DNA of 64,000 nucleotides, from the NCBI RefSeq assembly GCF_015207525.1, contig NZ_JADEWR010000022.1:12263-76262 (forward strand). The letters are read 5' to 3'. Made by a program: the position numbers and the translations under genes. This DNA comes from Nodosilinea sp. LEGE 06152 (GTDB lineage: Bacteria > Cyanobacteriota > Cyanobacteriia > Phormidesmidales > Phormidesmidaceae). Below are positions 25,515-34,588 of the stretch, piece after piece. The notes under the pieces were generated by a model, which ran no database searches, was not told where the DNA came from, and saw only the letters and a list, made by a program, of their open reading frames with translations. Numbering within the stretch: the stretch's first letter is position 1; each line of letters starts with the position of its first letter.

Positions 25515-27308
25515 CTACTCGTCGGCCTCGGGGTCGTAGGTAGAGGCGATCGCCAGTTCCTTGAGCTGAGCTTCGTCTACGCCTGAAGGGGCCTGGGTGA
25601 GCAGACAGCGGGCCTGCTGGGTTTTGGGGAAAGCGATCGCATCGCGAATCGACTCCTCACCCGCCATCAGCATGACGATGCGGTCTAGCCCGTAGGCAAT
25701 GCCGCCGTGGGGCGGAGTGCCGTACTCAAAGGCTTCGAGTAAAAAGCCAAACTTGTCGCGGGCCTCTTCTTCCCTCAACCCAATGGCTTCAAACACCTGA
25801 CTCTGCACCTCGGGCTGGTAGATGCGCAGGCTGCCACCGCCGATTTCGTAGCCGTTGAGCACCATGTCGTAGGCGATCGCGCGGGCGGTCTTCAGGTCGT
25901 CAACATCCTCAGGATTGGGTGCCGTGAAGGGGTGGTGCAGGGCTTCGAGGCGCTGCTCGTCGGCGTTCCACTCGAACATGGGGAAGTCGGTCACCCAGAG
26001 CAAGTTCAGGCTGTCTGTGGGGATCAGGTTCATTTCACGGGCGATCGCCTGCCGCAGGCGGTCGAGAGTGGCATTTACGGTATCGGTTGGCCCCGCCCCA
26101 AACAGCAGCAGGGTGCCGTCGGTCGCCCCAGTGCGGCGCAGCAGTTCCGCCATTTGCTCAGGGCCGAGGTTGTCTTTAATCGCCCCGATGGTGTCTACTG
26201 CGCCATCGGCCCGCACCCGCACGTAGGCGAGACCTCTGGCCCCGGCATCGGCAGCAATTCTGAACAGGTCGCCGCCGGGCTTGATGCGCACGTTGGAGAT
26301 TTGGTCATTGCCGTTGGGAATGGGCAGCACTTTGACGATGCCGCCGTCGGCCACCGCGCCAGAAAATACCTTAAAGCCGCAGTCCTTCACCAGGTCAGAC
26401 ACATCGACTAGCTCCAGGCCGTAGCGGGTGTCGGGCTTGTCGCTACCGTAGCGATCCATCGCTTCGGCGTAGGTCAGCCGGGGAAAGGGGCGAGGAATGT
26501 CGATGCCCTTCACGGCTTTAAAGATGTGGGCCACCAGCGCTTCGTTGAGATCCAGAATCTCGTCCTGGGTCATAAAGCTCATTTCCATGTCGAGCTGGGT
26601 GAACTCGGGCTGGCGATCGGCGCGTAGGTCCTCGTCGCGAAAGCAGCGGGCGATCTGGTAGTAGCGATCGATCCCCGACACCATCAACAGTTGTTTAAAC
26701 AGCTGAGGCGACTGGGGCAGAGCATAAAACTCGCCGGGGTTGACCCGCGAGGGCACTAAATAATCGCGCGCGCCTTCTGGAGTAGAGCGGGTAAGAATGG
26801 GAGTTTCGACTTCGTAGAAGCCTTCTTGATCTTCTAAAAAGCGGCGAATGGCTTTGGTCACCTCGTGGCGAATGCGCATGTTCTGGGCCATGCGATCGCG
26901 CCGCAGATCCAGATAGCGATAGCGCAGCCGCAGGTCTTCGCGCACCATCTCAGAGTCGGCGGTGGACACCTGAAAGGGCAGGGGCTTGCGCACTGCGTTG
27001 AGCAGCTCAATGGTGTCGGCGTAGATTTCCACTTCCCCAGTGGGCAGTTTGGGGTTGACAGAGCCTTCCTGGCGCTGGCTGACTCGACCCTCGATTTTGA
27101 CTACGTACTCGTTGCGCAGCTGTTCGGCCTGGGGATAGGATGCCGGGGTGCGCTCGGGGTCGCTGACAATTTGAACAACGCCCGTGCGATCGCGCAAGTC
27201 CACAAAAATAACGCCCCCGTGGTCGCGGCGGCGATCGACCCAGCCGAACAGGGTAACGGTACTGCCAATGTCGCTGGCCCGCAGGGTGCCGCAGTAGTGG
27301 GTGCGCAT
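25515..27308 (-). CDS. aspS: Aspartyl-tRNA synthetase
   Basis: Charges tRNA-Asp with aspartate, class II. From the chosen ATG it is 597 residues. Order: OB-fold anticodon domain (MRTHYCGTLRASDIG, VTLFGWVDRRRDHGGVIFVDLRDR), class II motif 2 RCFRDEDLRADRQPEFTQLD, the bacterial GAD insert (GAVADGGIVKVLPIPNG), and motif 3 GLDRIVMLMAG. The frame is open 7 codons upstream, but MRTHYC is the family start. Many cyanobacteria use such an enzyme for Asp only or also for tRNA-Asn; gatCAB is not in the window, so this is not decided. Monocistronic. Confidence 0.96.
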   Translation of the reverse strand: MRTHYCGTLRASDIGSTVTLFGWVDRRRDHGGVIFVDLRDRTGVVQIVSDPERTPASYPQAEQLRNEYVVKIEGRVSQRQEGSVNPKLPTGEVEIYADTIELLNAVRKPLPFQVSTADSEMVREDLRLRYRYLDLRRDRMAQNMRIRHEVTKAIRRFLEDQEGFYEVETPILTRSTPEGARDYLVPSRVNPGEFYALPQSPQLFKQLLMVSGIDRYYQIARCFRDEDLRADRQPEFTQLDMEMSFMTQDEILDLNEALVAHIFKAVKGIDIPRPFPRLTYAEAMDRYGSDKPDTRYGLELVDVSDLVKDCGFKVFSGAVADGGIVKVLPIPNGNDQISNVRIKPGGDLFRIAADAGARGLAYVRVRADGAVDTIGAIKDNLGPEQMAELLRRTGATDGTLLLFGAGPTDTVNATLDRLRQAIAREMNLIPTDSLNLLWVTDFPMFEWNADEQRLEALHHPFTAPNPEDVDDLKTARAIAYDMVLNGYEIGGGSLRIYQPEVQSQVFEAIGLREEEARDKFGFLLEAFEYGTPPHGGIAYGLDRIVMLMAGEESIRDAIAFPKTQQARCLLTQAPSGVDEAQLKELAIASTYDPEADE

Positions 27309-27547
27309 AGTGAGCTGCTTATATTTCAAATTTCAAAACCTTCCCATTATCTAGGATAGTGGCTGAGCTTGAAAGCAAATTTTTTGAGCAATTTGCGGTG
27401 GCCTTTAAGTCAGCGTTTCCTGAGCAAAATCAGAGGTCTTACAGCTAGGTGATACCAACACGCCGTGTCCCCAGACGAGAAAGGGAACATTGGCCTACAG
27501 TCGAATAGAGGCTTTGATTCGACAACGGCAGGTTTGAGGATATAGCT

Positions 27548-28297
27548 ATGGTTCGGGTGCGGTGCGGGCAACAGTGGATAGCCGATATAGACGCGATCGT
27601 CTTTGATAAGGATGGCACCCTGGCCAACTCCCATCAACTGCTGCACCGCACGGCTCTGGCGCGGGCAGAAGCCTGTGCAACAGCGGTAGGGGCCGACGAT
27701 GAAATGGTACAGGCCTTACTGACCTGCTTTGGAGTTTCCCCCCAGGGCATAGATCCCGATGGACTGATGGCAGCGGGCACGCGCGAGGCCAATCGGCAGG
27801 GGGCCATAACGGTATTGGTGCAAGCGGGTTATCCCCAAGAAAAAGTGACGGCGCTGGTAGCCGACTGCTTTGCGGCAGTGAATGCAGCCCGCAACGGCAA
27901 AGCGGCCCACACGCCACCCTTTGAGGGCACAGCAGCTATGCTCAAGCGGTTGCACCAGAGCCCCTTGAAACTAGGGGTGCTGTCGTCCGACAGCCCGGCC
28001 TATGTAGAAGAATTTTTGCGCTACTACGACCTGATGCCCTGGGTGGATGAGTGGCAGGGTACAAAGCCAGAGGATCCACCCAAGCCAGACCCGACGCTGC
28101 TGGAGCAGGTGTGCGATCGCCTCCAGGTCTCAGTGGCACGTACCCTAGTCATTGGCGATAGCTGGGCCGATCTAGCCCTGGCAGAACGGGCTAAAGCAGC
28201 GGGCTTTGTTTCAGTGTCAGAGCCCTGGGGGCGATCGCCTGTCCCCGGCGCTACCCTAGTACTTAGCGATTGGGATGACCTTGAAGTCAACGCCTGA
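27548..28297 (+). CDS. HAD-family hydrolase, phosphoglycolate phosphatase-like
   Basis: A 249-residue haloacid-dehalogenase-fold phosphatase. Motif I is DAIVFDKDGTLANSH (nucleophile and acid Asp), motif II is LGVLSSDSP, the Lys is in KPEDPPKPDPTLLEQ, and motif III is TLVIGDSWADLALAERAKAAGF. The helical cap lies between residues about 25 and 110, as in class I HADs such as Gph. Substrate is uncertain: phosphoglycolate is possible, since cyanobacteria need its removal in photorespiration, but many paralogues act on other phosphates. A DUF1802 gene follows 63 bp later. Confidence 0.87.
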   Translation: MVRVRCGQQWIADIDAIVFDKDGTLANSHQLLHRTALARAEACATAVGADDEMVQALLTCFGVSPQGIDPDGLMAAGTREANRQGAITVLVQAGYPQEKVTALVADCFAAVNAARNGKAAHTPPFEGTAAMLKRLHQSPLKLGVLSSDSPAYVEEFLRYYDLMPWVDEWQGTKPEDPPKPDPTLLEQVCDRLQVSVARTLVIGDSWADLALAERAKAAGFVSVSEPWGRSPVPGATLVLSDWDDLEVNA

Positions 28298-28360
28298 GCT
28301 TTACTCCCCTCCCGAAAGTGGTAGGGGTGGGGCAAGCCCTGACTAACGGAGATTTGCGCT

Positions 28361-28939
28361 ATGGTCTCGTGGGTTCTCAAAGAATGGCAGGTGGCGATCG
28401 CGGCGCTGCTGCAAGGCGACACTATTCTCTTGCTGCGAAAGGGCGGCATTCGTGAGGCTAAGGGGCAGTTTTCGCTGGTGGCCCGCGAGGTACTGCTGCT
28501 GCCCACCCTAGAGCACCAAAAGCTGGATTTACTGAAGGATGAGTTTCGGTCTTTGGCCCATTCTGGTCAGGCTGATCAGCCTGACCAGGTGCAGTTTGAG
28601 GGTTGGGCGGCCATTACCCATGCCTTTCTGCTCAAGGCCGAAACGGAGGTGGCCCCGCTGCTGCCCTACCTGGTGTGGAACGAGCAATTTGTGGCCGAAC
28701 GGCTGGCCTGGCAACCCGATCGCCCCCTGTACGCCCTGCTGCTGCGGGCCTATCGGTTTCAAAATTCTCTCATGCTGCCGCGCCACAAGGGCTACAGCGG
28801 TTGCCGATCGTGGGTAGACATTGGCCAGGAGGTCGAGGTCGATAGCCATACCCCAGCGCTACCAGAGGCGGCCTACCAAGAACAGGTAGAGGCTATTGTG
28901 GCAAGTCTGCCTTTGGTAACCCCGCTCCTGGTGGAGTAG
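28361..28939 (+). CDS. DUF1802-family protein
   Basis: A 192-residue protein with the family N-terminus VLKEWQVAIAALLQGDTILLLRKGGIRE and a later FWxE-like FEGWAAITHAFLL. A further conserved patch is YALLLRAYRFQ...LPRHKGYSGCRSWVDI. Function unknown; the family occurs in cyanobacteria and archaea. It follows the HAD gene. Its last 47 bp overlap the 3' end of the acyltransferase gene on the other strand. Confidence 0.85.
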   Translation: MVSWVLKEWQVAIAALLQGDTILLLRKGGIREAKGQFSLVAREVLLLPTLEHQKLDLLKDEFRSLAHSGQADQPDQVQFEGWAAITHAFLLKAETEVAPLLPYLVWNEQFVAERLAWQPDRPLYALLLRAYRFQNSLMLPRHKGYSGCRSWVDIGQEVEVDSHTPALPEAAYQEQVEAIVASLPLVTPLLVE

Positions 28940-30380
28940 GGGTAATCATCCCTTCCAACGCGGTTTGCAGGTCAGCGGTGAGCCGGGCCACGGCCTGTTT
29001 GCGGTTGGCTTTGTAGTCGGGCCAGCGATCGCTCACCGAAATTGCCTCCCCCACCGTTACTACCGCTCGCTGTGGCCCCAGCTTAGGCCGGGGGAAGGGG
29101 TTTTTGCCCTGAATTAAGCACCCTATGTCGCGCAAAATCATTACGGTTTCGGCAAAGCGCTCGGCGGAGGGGCACTGCTTCACATAATGTCCGGTGACGG
29201 CGACAAAGCTTTCCACCAGGCGCATGTGCCACATCCGCAGACTGGCTTCTTCCGCCTCGCGATCGGCTAGCCCTCGCTCTACCTCAGAAGGAGGCGGGTT
29301 GCCAATCACATCCTGACGAAAAATGCGATCCCACCCGGCCTGCTCAATGCGGCGACAGCGATCGATGGCGCTGCCCTTAGCGGGGAGCTTAAAGTAAGTT
29401 TCGGCTACCTGAAGCGCTGCATTCATCAGGGCTTCAAGGCGCTTCGCGAAGTCTTCGGGGTCTGCCTCAAGACGAGTATCCGCTCCGGCATCGCCTAAGG
29501 CATTGGTGGGCAGCACGACGTCGGGGGTGAGGCGGGGCTGAGCCAGAGCAGCCCCGTAAACCCGCTTGTAGTAGCCCTCCACAAGCGTCAGCAGGTGTTC
29601 ACCCAGGGTATAGAGCCGCTGGTAGCGGTGCGCCATAGCGCTCTCGCCAGCATCTCCAGGCGCGTAGGCAGCGGCGGGAGCGGTCAGACCATTCTCGTGC
29701 TCCAGCCGGTCGAGCCAGCGATCGATTTCTGGCCAGGGCGGGGTGATGTAGCGATAGACAATACCTAGGGGCGCGATCGCCACCCCTTCGGTCCGGCCCT
29801 GGCTGTGCATATCTTCCACACACCAAAACCCCATTTGGGCTACCCCTGGCTCCAGGGGGCTGACAATTTCGGTGTGCCCATTGTTACCGCCCTCGGGCGC
29901 AGCGGCTAGGGGAAACTGGCCATTGGCCAACAGGTTGCGGGCCGACCGCAGCCCCTGGCGATCGACCTTGCCCCGCTGAATGGGCGTGCCCCCCAGGCGA
30001 CTGTAGATCCACCCAACCCAGTTACCAGCCCACAGCGGGATGCCGCGATCGTAGATGAAGTGGCTGTGAACCGGACGATTTAACTCAACGCCGAGCTGCC
30101 TGGCTCGCTGGGGCACCGCGTACCACAGCAAATGGGCCAAACAGTAGGAGTCCAGCGGGCTGGGATGGCGGAAAGCCAGCAGCAGCCGGGTTTCTTGATT
30201 GTTGAATGCTCGCAGCAGATGTACCAGGCCATCGGCATTGATAACGTCTACCCGCCGAATCTGTTCGCGCCAGCGCATCCAGTAGGGCAGACCCAGACGC
30301 ACCAGGGCCAGCACTCGCCGATCTAGCGCGGGGGGAATGAAGTCTAGGGGCGGCTGGGCGCGGGTGGAGAGGTTGACCAC
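28893..30380 (-). CDS. 1-acyl-glycerol-3-phosphate-type acyltransferase family protein
   Basis: A 495-residue protein with an acyltransferase (PlsC-like) core in the N-terminal third. Block I is FRHPSPLDSYC (HX4D-type, His and Asp), block II follows with IPLWAGNWVGWIYSRLGGTPIQRG, and block III is APEGGNNGHTE. The rest, about 300 residues, is helical and not assigned. Members acylate lipid intermediates at the membrane face; the acceptor is not known. The gene is convergent with DUF1802 and overlaps it by 47 bp. Confidence 0.8.
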   Translation of the reverse strand: MVNLSTRAQPPLDFIPPALDRRVLALVRLGLPYWMRWREQIRRVDVINADGLVHLLRAFNNQETRLLLAFRHPSPLDSYCLAHLLWYAVPQRARQLGVELNRPVHSHFIYDRGIPLWAGNWVGWIYSRLGGTPIQRGKVDRQGLRSARNLLANGQFPLAAAPEGGNNGHTEIVSPLEPGVAQMGFWCVEDMHSQGRTEGVAIAPLGIVYRYITPPWPEIDRWLDRLEHENGLTAPAAAYAPGDAGESAMAHRYQRLYTLGEHLLTLVEGYYKRVYGAALAQPRLTPDVVLPTNALGDAGADTRLEADPEDFAKRLEALMNAALQVAETYFKLPAKGSAIDRCRRIEQAGWDRIFRQDVIGNPPPSEVERGLADREAEEASLRMWHMRLVESFVAVTGHYVKQCPSAERFAETVMILRDIGCLIQGKNPFPRPKLGPQRAVVTVGEAISVSDRWPDYKANRKQAVARLTADLQTALEGMITPTPPGAGLPKADLPQ

Positions 30381-30777
30381 AGGTTCATCCCAGGGGCGAG
30401 AACACCCCGATGATATAGCAGAGCAGGAGCAAACTCCTCAGCTTCTGGGAGGTGATTAAAGCCCCTCAGTAAATTTGCGGACAAATCATAAAGCTTTTAT
30501 AAGCAACCCCAGCCCCAGGATTGTGCAACCCGTACAAACCCAGTTTAATGGCAGGAGCCAAACCCGACCGGGCCAGGCGCTTGAGAAAATCGTCGCGTGT
30601 AACGTACACATTCCCTAAGGAGTTTCTACAACGCCCTGGGTCCAACGCCTAGAGCGCCGGTGCATTAGACCAGGTACACCGCAATCGCGACCACACAGCG
30701 AAGGGCTACGGCCCCGTCTGCTGCGGTCAGTGGGTGCCTTTTCTAGAGACGTAGTTAGTGGTAGATGACGGTTCGCT
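30381..30777. other. Divergent intergenic region without recognised features
   Basis: About 400 bp between the acyltransferase (-) and FHA (+) genes. It should contain both promoters. I see no tRNA, palindrome of note or open frame with motifs; the FHA start has no strong ribosome-binding site. Confidence 0.3.
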
Positions 30778-31386
30778 ATGGTTTCCTCACAGTTTTTTTC
30801 TGCCAACGCAGGGCGGCAATTCGCAAAGCGTTTAGGATCCGACTCGGAACGAGTATCCGTACCGGAATTACCTGGTACAGCCCCTCAAAGCCTCGATAAC
30901 GACCCGGCGGCTTCTCCCCCCTGGATTTTAGACACCCTCTTTCGCAATCTAAGCTACGACCTAGAGCAAGTAGCCGATGTCATCGACCCCATTCTGACGG
31001 CCCAAAACCACTGCTACCGCACTGACTGGTATGTGCAGGGCATTGTGGCCGAAGATCGCGCCTTTCTTAGCACCAACATCAACACCGATCGCGCCATCCA
31101 GGTCACCCTCTGCGGCACCCGCTGGCTGCTGGGCCAGGGCGGTCGCTGCACGGTAGTCATACCCCAGCCTGGCATTGCCGATTGCCATGCGGCCCTCAAC
31201 TTTGATCCGCTGCGGGGCTTCTTTCTTACCGACCTGGGTACCAGCGGGGGCACCTGGGTGAATGGCCGTCGGCTAGCTCCGGCCCAGCGCCACTACCTGC
31301 AAGATGGCGACCTGGTGAAACTGGGCAGCCTGCGGTTTGAGTTTTTGCAGCAGTGCTGCGATCTGCCCGTATGGAATGACGACTAG
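30778..31386 (+). CDS. FHA-domain protein
   Basis: A 202-residue protein with an N-terminal unassigned region (about 1-105) and a C-terminal forkhead-associated domain (about 110-195). Motifs: RWLLGQGG, DCHAALNFDP, TDLGTSGGTWVNGRRL and LQDGDLVKLGSLRFEF. FHA domains bind phosphothreonine peptides. Here the usual Ser-Arg-x-His is DCH, so Ser is replaced and phosphopeptide binding may be changed. The last 4 bp overlap the dprA stop on the other strand. No kinase gene is adjacent. Confidence 0.88.
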   Translation: MVSSQFFSANAGRQFAKRLGSDSERVSVPELPGTAPQSLDNDPAASPPWILDTLFRNLSYDLEQVADVIDPILTAQNHCYRTDWYVQGIVAEDRAFLSTNINTDRAIQVTLCGTRWLLGQGGRCTVVIPQPGIADCHAALNFDPLRGFFLTDLGTSGGTWVNGRRLAPAQRHYLQDGDLVKLGSLRFEFLQQCCDLPVWNDD

Positions 31387-32564
31387 CCGCGCTGGTAGCG
31401 CATCCCCGGCAGCTGAGTCACCAGGCCCAGCAGCTCTAGCTGTACCAGAGTAGCCAGCACCTCGCCAGTCGGCTGGGCGATCGCCTGCACCAGCTGATCG
31501 AGGGTGGCGGGCTCGTCGGTGATGGCCGCCAGCACTTGAGTCATCGCTGGCGACAGCGGCGGGGTTGTGCTGTGGGTGAGGCGATCGCGCGGCCCATCAG
31601 TTCCACTAGCGTCTGGCCTACTGGCGTTTGACCCAGCGGTCTCGAGCTGGGGCAGCTGGCCCAGGGCGGTGATCAGCGTCATATCGTTCAAAATCATTTG
31701 GGCACCCTGGTTAATTAGCTCCAGACAGCCCTCACTGTTGAGGTTATCTAGCGAGCCCGGCACCGCAAATACATCGCGGCCATAGTCGTTCGCTAGCTGT
31801 GCCGTGATCAACGCCCCTGAGCGGGCTGGCGCTTCGGTGACGACCACCGCTCGGCTGAGTCCGGCAATGATGCGGTTGCGGCGCGGAAAGTGCGCCCGAT
31901 CGGGCGGGGTGCCGTTGGGGTGCTCACTGAGCAACAGCCCCTGGCGAGCAATGCGCTCGTGCAGGTCGCGATTGACTGAGGGGTAAACCTGGTCAACCCC
32001 AGTCCCCAATACCGCGATGGTCAGCCCGCCACTGTCTAGGGTCTGCTGGTGGGCGTAGCGATCGACCCCTTTGGCCAAGCCCGAAACTACGATCACATCG
32101 TGGTGGGCCAGCTGCTGAGTCAGGCGACGAGTCCACCGCTGCCCGTAGTCAGACGGGTTGCGGGTGCCCACAACCCCCACCGAGGGCATCAGCTGCAGGG
32201 CGTTGGCCAGCTCCAACCGCCCCCGATAGAAAACGATGGGCGGCGGATCGGCAATTTCGTAGAGTAGGATTGGGTACTCAGCATCAGCAGGGGTCCAAAA
32301 GTTGGCGTGCTGCTGCTCGTAGCTAGCCAACAGCTCCAGGGGCGACACGCGCTGCCGGTACTCCACCAGGCTAGACCCCAGCCCCAGCCCAATACCTTCA
32401 ACCTCCAGCAGCTCGGCCCCGCTAGCGTGCCAGGCAGTAGTCAAGGTGCCAAAATGGCTGCACAAACGCTTCAATAAAATTGGGCCCAGGCCCTTAGCCT
32501 GAGACCAGGCCAGCCAATACGCTCGTTCTACCATGCCGGGCGGTGAAGAATTGCTACCGCTCAT
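31383..32564 (-). CDS. dprA: DNA processing protein DprA (Smf)
   Basis: Protects incoming single-stranded DNA during natural transformation and loads RecA on it. A 393-residue protein: N-terminal SAM/HhH-like part (AKGLGPILLKRLCSHFG), then the Rossmann-like core with VGVVGTRNPSDYG, VSGLAKGVDRYAHQQTL, HFPRRNRIIAGLSRAVVVTEA and DVFAVPG, then a Pro/Ser-rich linker and a C-terminal winged-helix (DMATLDQLV type). This supports potential natural competence, as in several cyanobacteria. The 92-residue membrane protein gene lies 26 bp upstream, same strand. Confidence 0.93.
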   Translation of the reverse strand: MSGSNSSPPGMVERAYWLAWSQAKGLGPILLKRLCSHFGTLTTAWHASGAELLEVEGIGLGLGSSLVEYRQRVSPLELLASYEQQHANFWTPADAEYPILLYEIADPPPIVFYRGRLELANALQLMPSVGVVGTRNPSDYGQRWTRRLTQQLAHHDVIVVSGLAKGVDRYAHQQTLDSGGLTIAVLGTGVDQVYPSVNRDLHERIARQGLLLSEHPNGTPPDRAHFPRRNRIIAGLSRAVVVTEAPARSGALITAQLANDYGRDVFAVPGSLDNLNSEGCLELINQGAQMILNDMTLITALGQLPQLETAGSNASRPDASGTDGPRDRLTHSTTPPLSPAMTQVLAAITDEPATLDQLVQAIAQPTGEVLATLVQLELLGLVTQLPGMRYQRG

Positions 32565-32590
32565 TGTGCCCGTCTGCGACCCAAGGGCCG

Positions 32591-32869
32591 CTATCGACGC
32601 GCTCTAGGTAAGCGCTGCGTGCGGCCGCGCCTAAAGAAATTGCTAAGGGGCAGTCGCCTGGGGTTGAGCTGACGCAAAGGGGCAGGTAGCTCTAGGGTGG
32701 TGGTAGGTTCACCTCCAGGGGTAATCCACCAGGCGTGAATGGTGCCCCCGGCAAAACCAGCTATGGCCCCCAGCAAAATACTGGGCACCACCTCGTAGCC
32801 CAACAGCAAAAATAAAAACAAAAAGACCAGCCAAATTTTTAACGCCTGGGGAATGATCTTATCGGCCAC
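32591..32869 (-). CDS. Hypothetical membrane protein upstream of dprA
   Basis: A 92-residue protein with two hydrophobic segments (IWLVFLFLFLLLGYEVV and SILLGAIAGFAGGTIHAWW) and a basic C-terminal tail (FFRRGRTQRLPRARR). It precedes dprA by 26 bp in the same direction, suggesting co-transcription. No known family. Confidence 0.65.
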   Translation of the reverse strand: MADKIIPQALKIWLVFLFLFLLLGYEVVPSILLGAIAGFAGGTIHAWWITPGGEPTTTLELPAPLRQLNPRRLPLSNFFRRGRTQRLPRARR

Positions 32870-32943
32870 CGATTCGTCCTCTCTGGAACGCTAGTGAGGC
32901 AGGCCAAGCACCGAGGCCAGAGCCTATGCCCCTACTATAGCGA

Positions 32944-34473
32944 TTAAACTATATCGACTAATTGCTGAGGCACAGCCTGGGTGGTATCGATCGCCCGCAC
33001 CAGCGGCTGCTCGCTCTCGGTAAACGGCTCCATGTGCTGGCGCTGAAGCACGGCCACGGTGGCATCGGCAATGTCGCCCGCGCGATCGCGCACCCGCTGC
33101 TCTAGCACCGCCGCCGGAGCCGTGCAGTGCAGAATAGCCAGAGGTAACCCAGCTTCTTGAATCTGTGCGATCGCGTTTTGTCGCAGCATTTGGCGATCGT
33201 ACTTAGCGTCAAGAATTACCGGGTACCCCGCCTGAGCTAGAGCCATGCCTAGGGTGAGGAGGCGATCGTAGGTTTGCTCAGTCATCGCTGGCGTATACAA
33301 GCTGTCGTCCCCGCGCTGGTCGAGCGACACCCCGGCTAGGTGTTTACGCACCGCATCGCTGCGCAAGTGAATAGCGTTAATTTGGCTGGCCAGCAGTCGC
33401 GCCGTAGTCGACTTACCCGACCCAGATAGCCCTGCCATCAGGTAAATCTGGCCGCGCTGGGGCTGGCACACCGACCAGGCCAGGCGGTAGTAGCCCGCCG
33501 CCGTCGCAGCGGCCTGCTGCTTGGTGTCCTCATCCACCCCAGGGTCGTTGAGCAAAAACGAGGTCACCTTAGCCCGCACGTAGGCCTGACGGCTAATGTA
33601 AAGGGGCAACAGCTGCACTCCCTCCCAGTCGCCCGTGCGCTCTACGTAGTGATTCAAAAATACAGTGGCCAGGCCAGCGCAGTCCTTAGAGAGCAAATCC
33701 ATCACCACAAAGCCCACGTCGTACATCACATCGACGTAGCGAAAGGGCTCATTGAACTCAATGCAGTCAAATAAGTAGAGCCGATCGCGCCAGCGGCAAA
33801 TGTTATTCAAGTGCAGGTCGCCGTGGCAGGCCCGAATCCAGTTTTGGGCGATCCGCCGCTCAAAGAGATCTCGGTGGGCAGCAAAAAAACTGTCGGTGTA
33901 GGCTTTGGTTTCGTCGAACTGGGCCTGAGTCTGGGGGCCACCGATGTAGCTTTCCGTTTGGGCGTAATTTTCGTCAAAGGCCTGGCGAATTTGCTCTACT
34001 GCGCCAAAGGTGCGAATGTGGTCGCTGGTTTCGGCCCCCAGGTGAAAGTCGGCCACCGCCACCGCCAGGTCTTCCATCAGGGCGTCGGTGAGTTCGCTGC
34101 GATCGTACAGGGCGCTAAGCAGCGTGTCCTGGGGAAACTGCACCATCTTGACGGCATATTCCACGGGCATACCGCTACCCAGCTCGTAGGTATCTCCTGC
34201 CTGGCCAATGGCAACCACCTCTAAGTAGAGCGGTCCGGCACCGCGCTGGTTCAGCCGCAGTTCTTCCTGGCAAAAGTGGTGCCGCTTCTCCAGGGTGGAA
34301 TAGTCTAGAAACCCAAAGTTCACCGGCTTTTTCACTTTGTAGGCGTAGTCGCCGGTCAGCAGCACGTAGGATACGTGGGTTTGCAGCATCCGAATGGGCT
34401 CAACGACCGGATGGGGGTAAAACCCCGGCTGACACATCTGCTGAATTAGCTCAGGAAGCGCGGAGACAGCCAT
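32944..34473 (-). CDS. APH-like kinase / P-loop ATPase fusion
   Basis: A 509-residue two-domain protein. The N-terminal half is an aminoglycoside-phosphotransferase-like kinase fold: VLLTGDYAYKVKKPVNFGF, catalytic CHGDLHLNNICRW and metal-binding LFDCIEFNE. The C-terminal third is a P-loop domain with Walker A MAGLSGSGKSTTARLLA and the following ILDAKYDR, like gluconate kinase or zeta-toxin-type small-molecule kinases. Such fusions are widespread in bacteria and annotated as bifunctional or AAA proteins; their substrate is unknown. It is not evidence of aminoglycoside resistance. It lies downstream of rplY, with a GC-rich hairpin near 34506-34537 between them. Confidence 0.88.
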   Translation of the reverse strand: MAVSALPELIQQMCQPGFYPHPVVEPIRMLQTHVSYVLLTGDYAYKVKKPVNFGFLDYSTLEKRHHFCQEELRLNQRGAGPLYLEVVAIGQAGDTYELGSGMPVEYAVKMVQFPQDTLLSALYDRSELTDALMEDLAVAVADFHLGAETSDHIRTFGAVEQIRQAFDENYAQTESYIGGPQTQAQFDETKAYTDSFFAAHRDLFERRIAQNWIRACHGDLHLNNICRWRDRLYLFDCIEFNEPFRYVDVMYDVGFVVMDLLSKDCAGLATVFLNHYVERTGDWEGVQLLPLYISRQAYVRAKVTSFLLNDPGVDEDTKQQAAATAAGYYRLAWSVCQPQRGQIYLMAGLSGSGKSTTARLLASQINAIHLRSDAVRKHLAGVSLDQRGDDSLYTPAMTEQTYDRLLTLGMALAQAGYPVILDAKYDRQMLRQNAIAQIQEAGLPLAILHCTAPAAVLEQRVRDRAGDIADATVAVLQRQHMEPFTESEQPLVRAIDTTQAVPQQLVDIV

Positions 34474-34588
34474 AACCTACCTAGAAAGAATCTCATCAAT
34501 ACTAAGCGGGGGCGGAGACATCTTCCCCACCCCCGCCAATTAAATGCTAAAACCGCTCAGCGGAATCAGCCTTAGGGCCAAGGTCGGC

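Noticed and set aside
32944..34473. Aminoglycoside resistance gene
   Set aside because: The APH-like fold is shared by many small-molecule kinases; the fusion with a P-loop domain is a different, widespread group.
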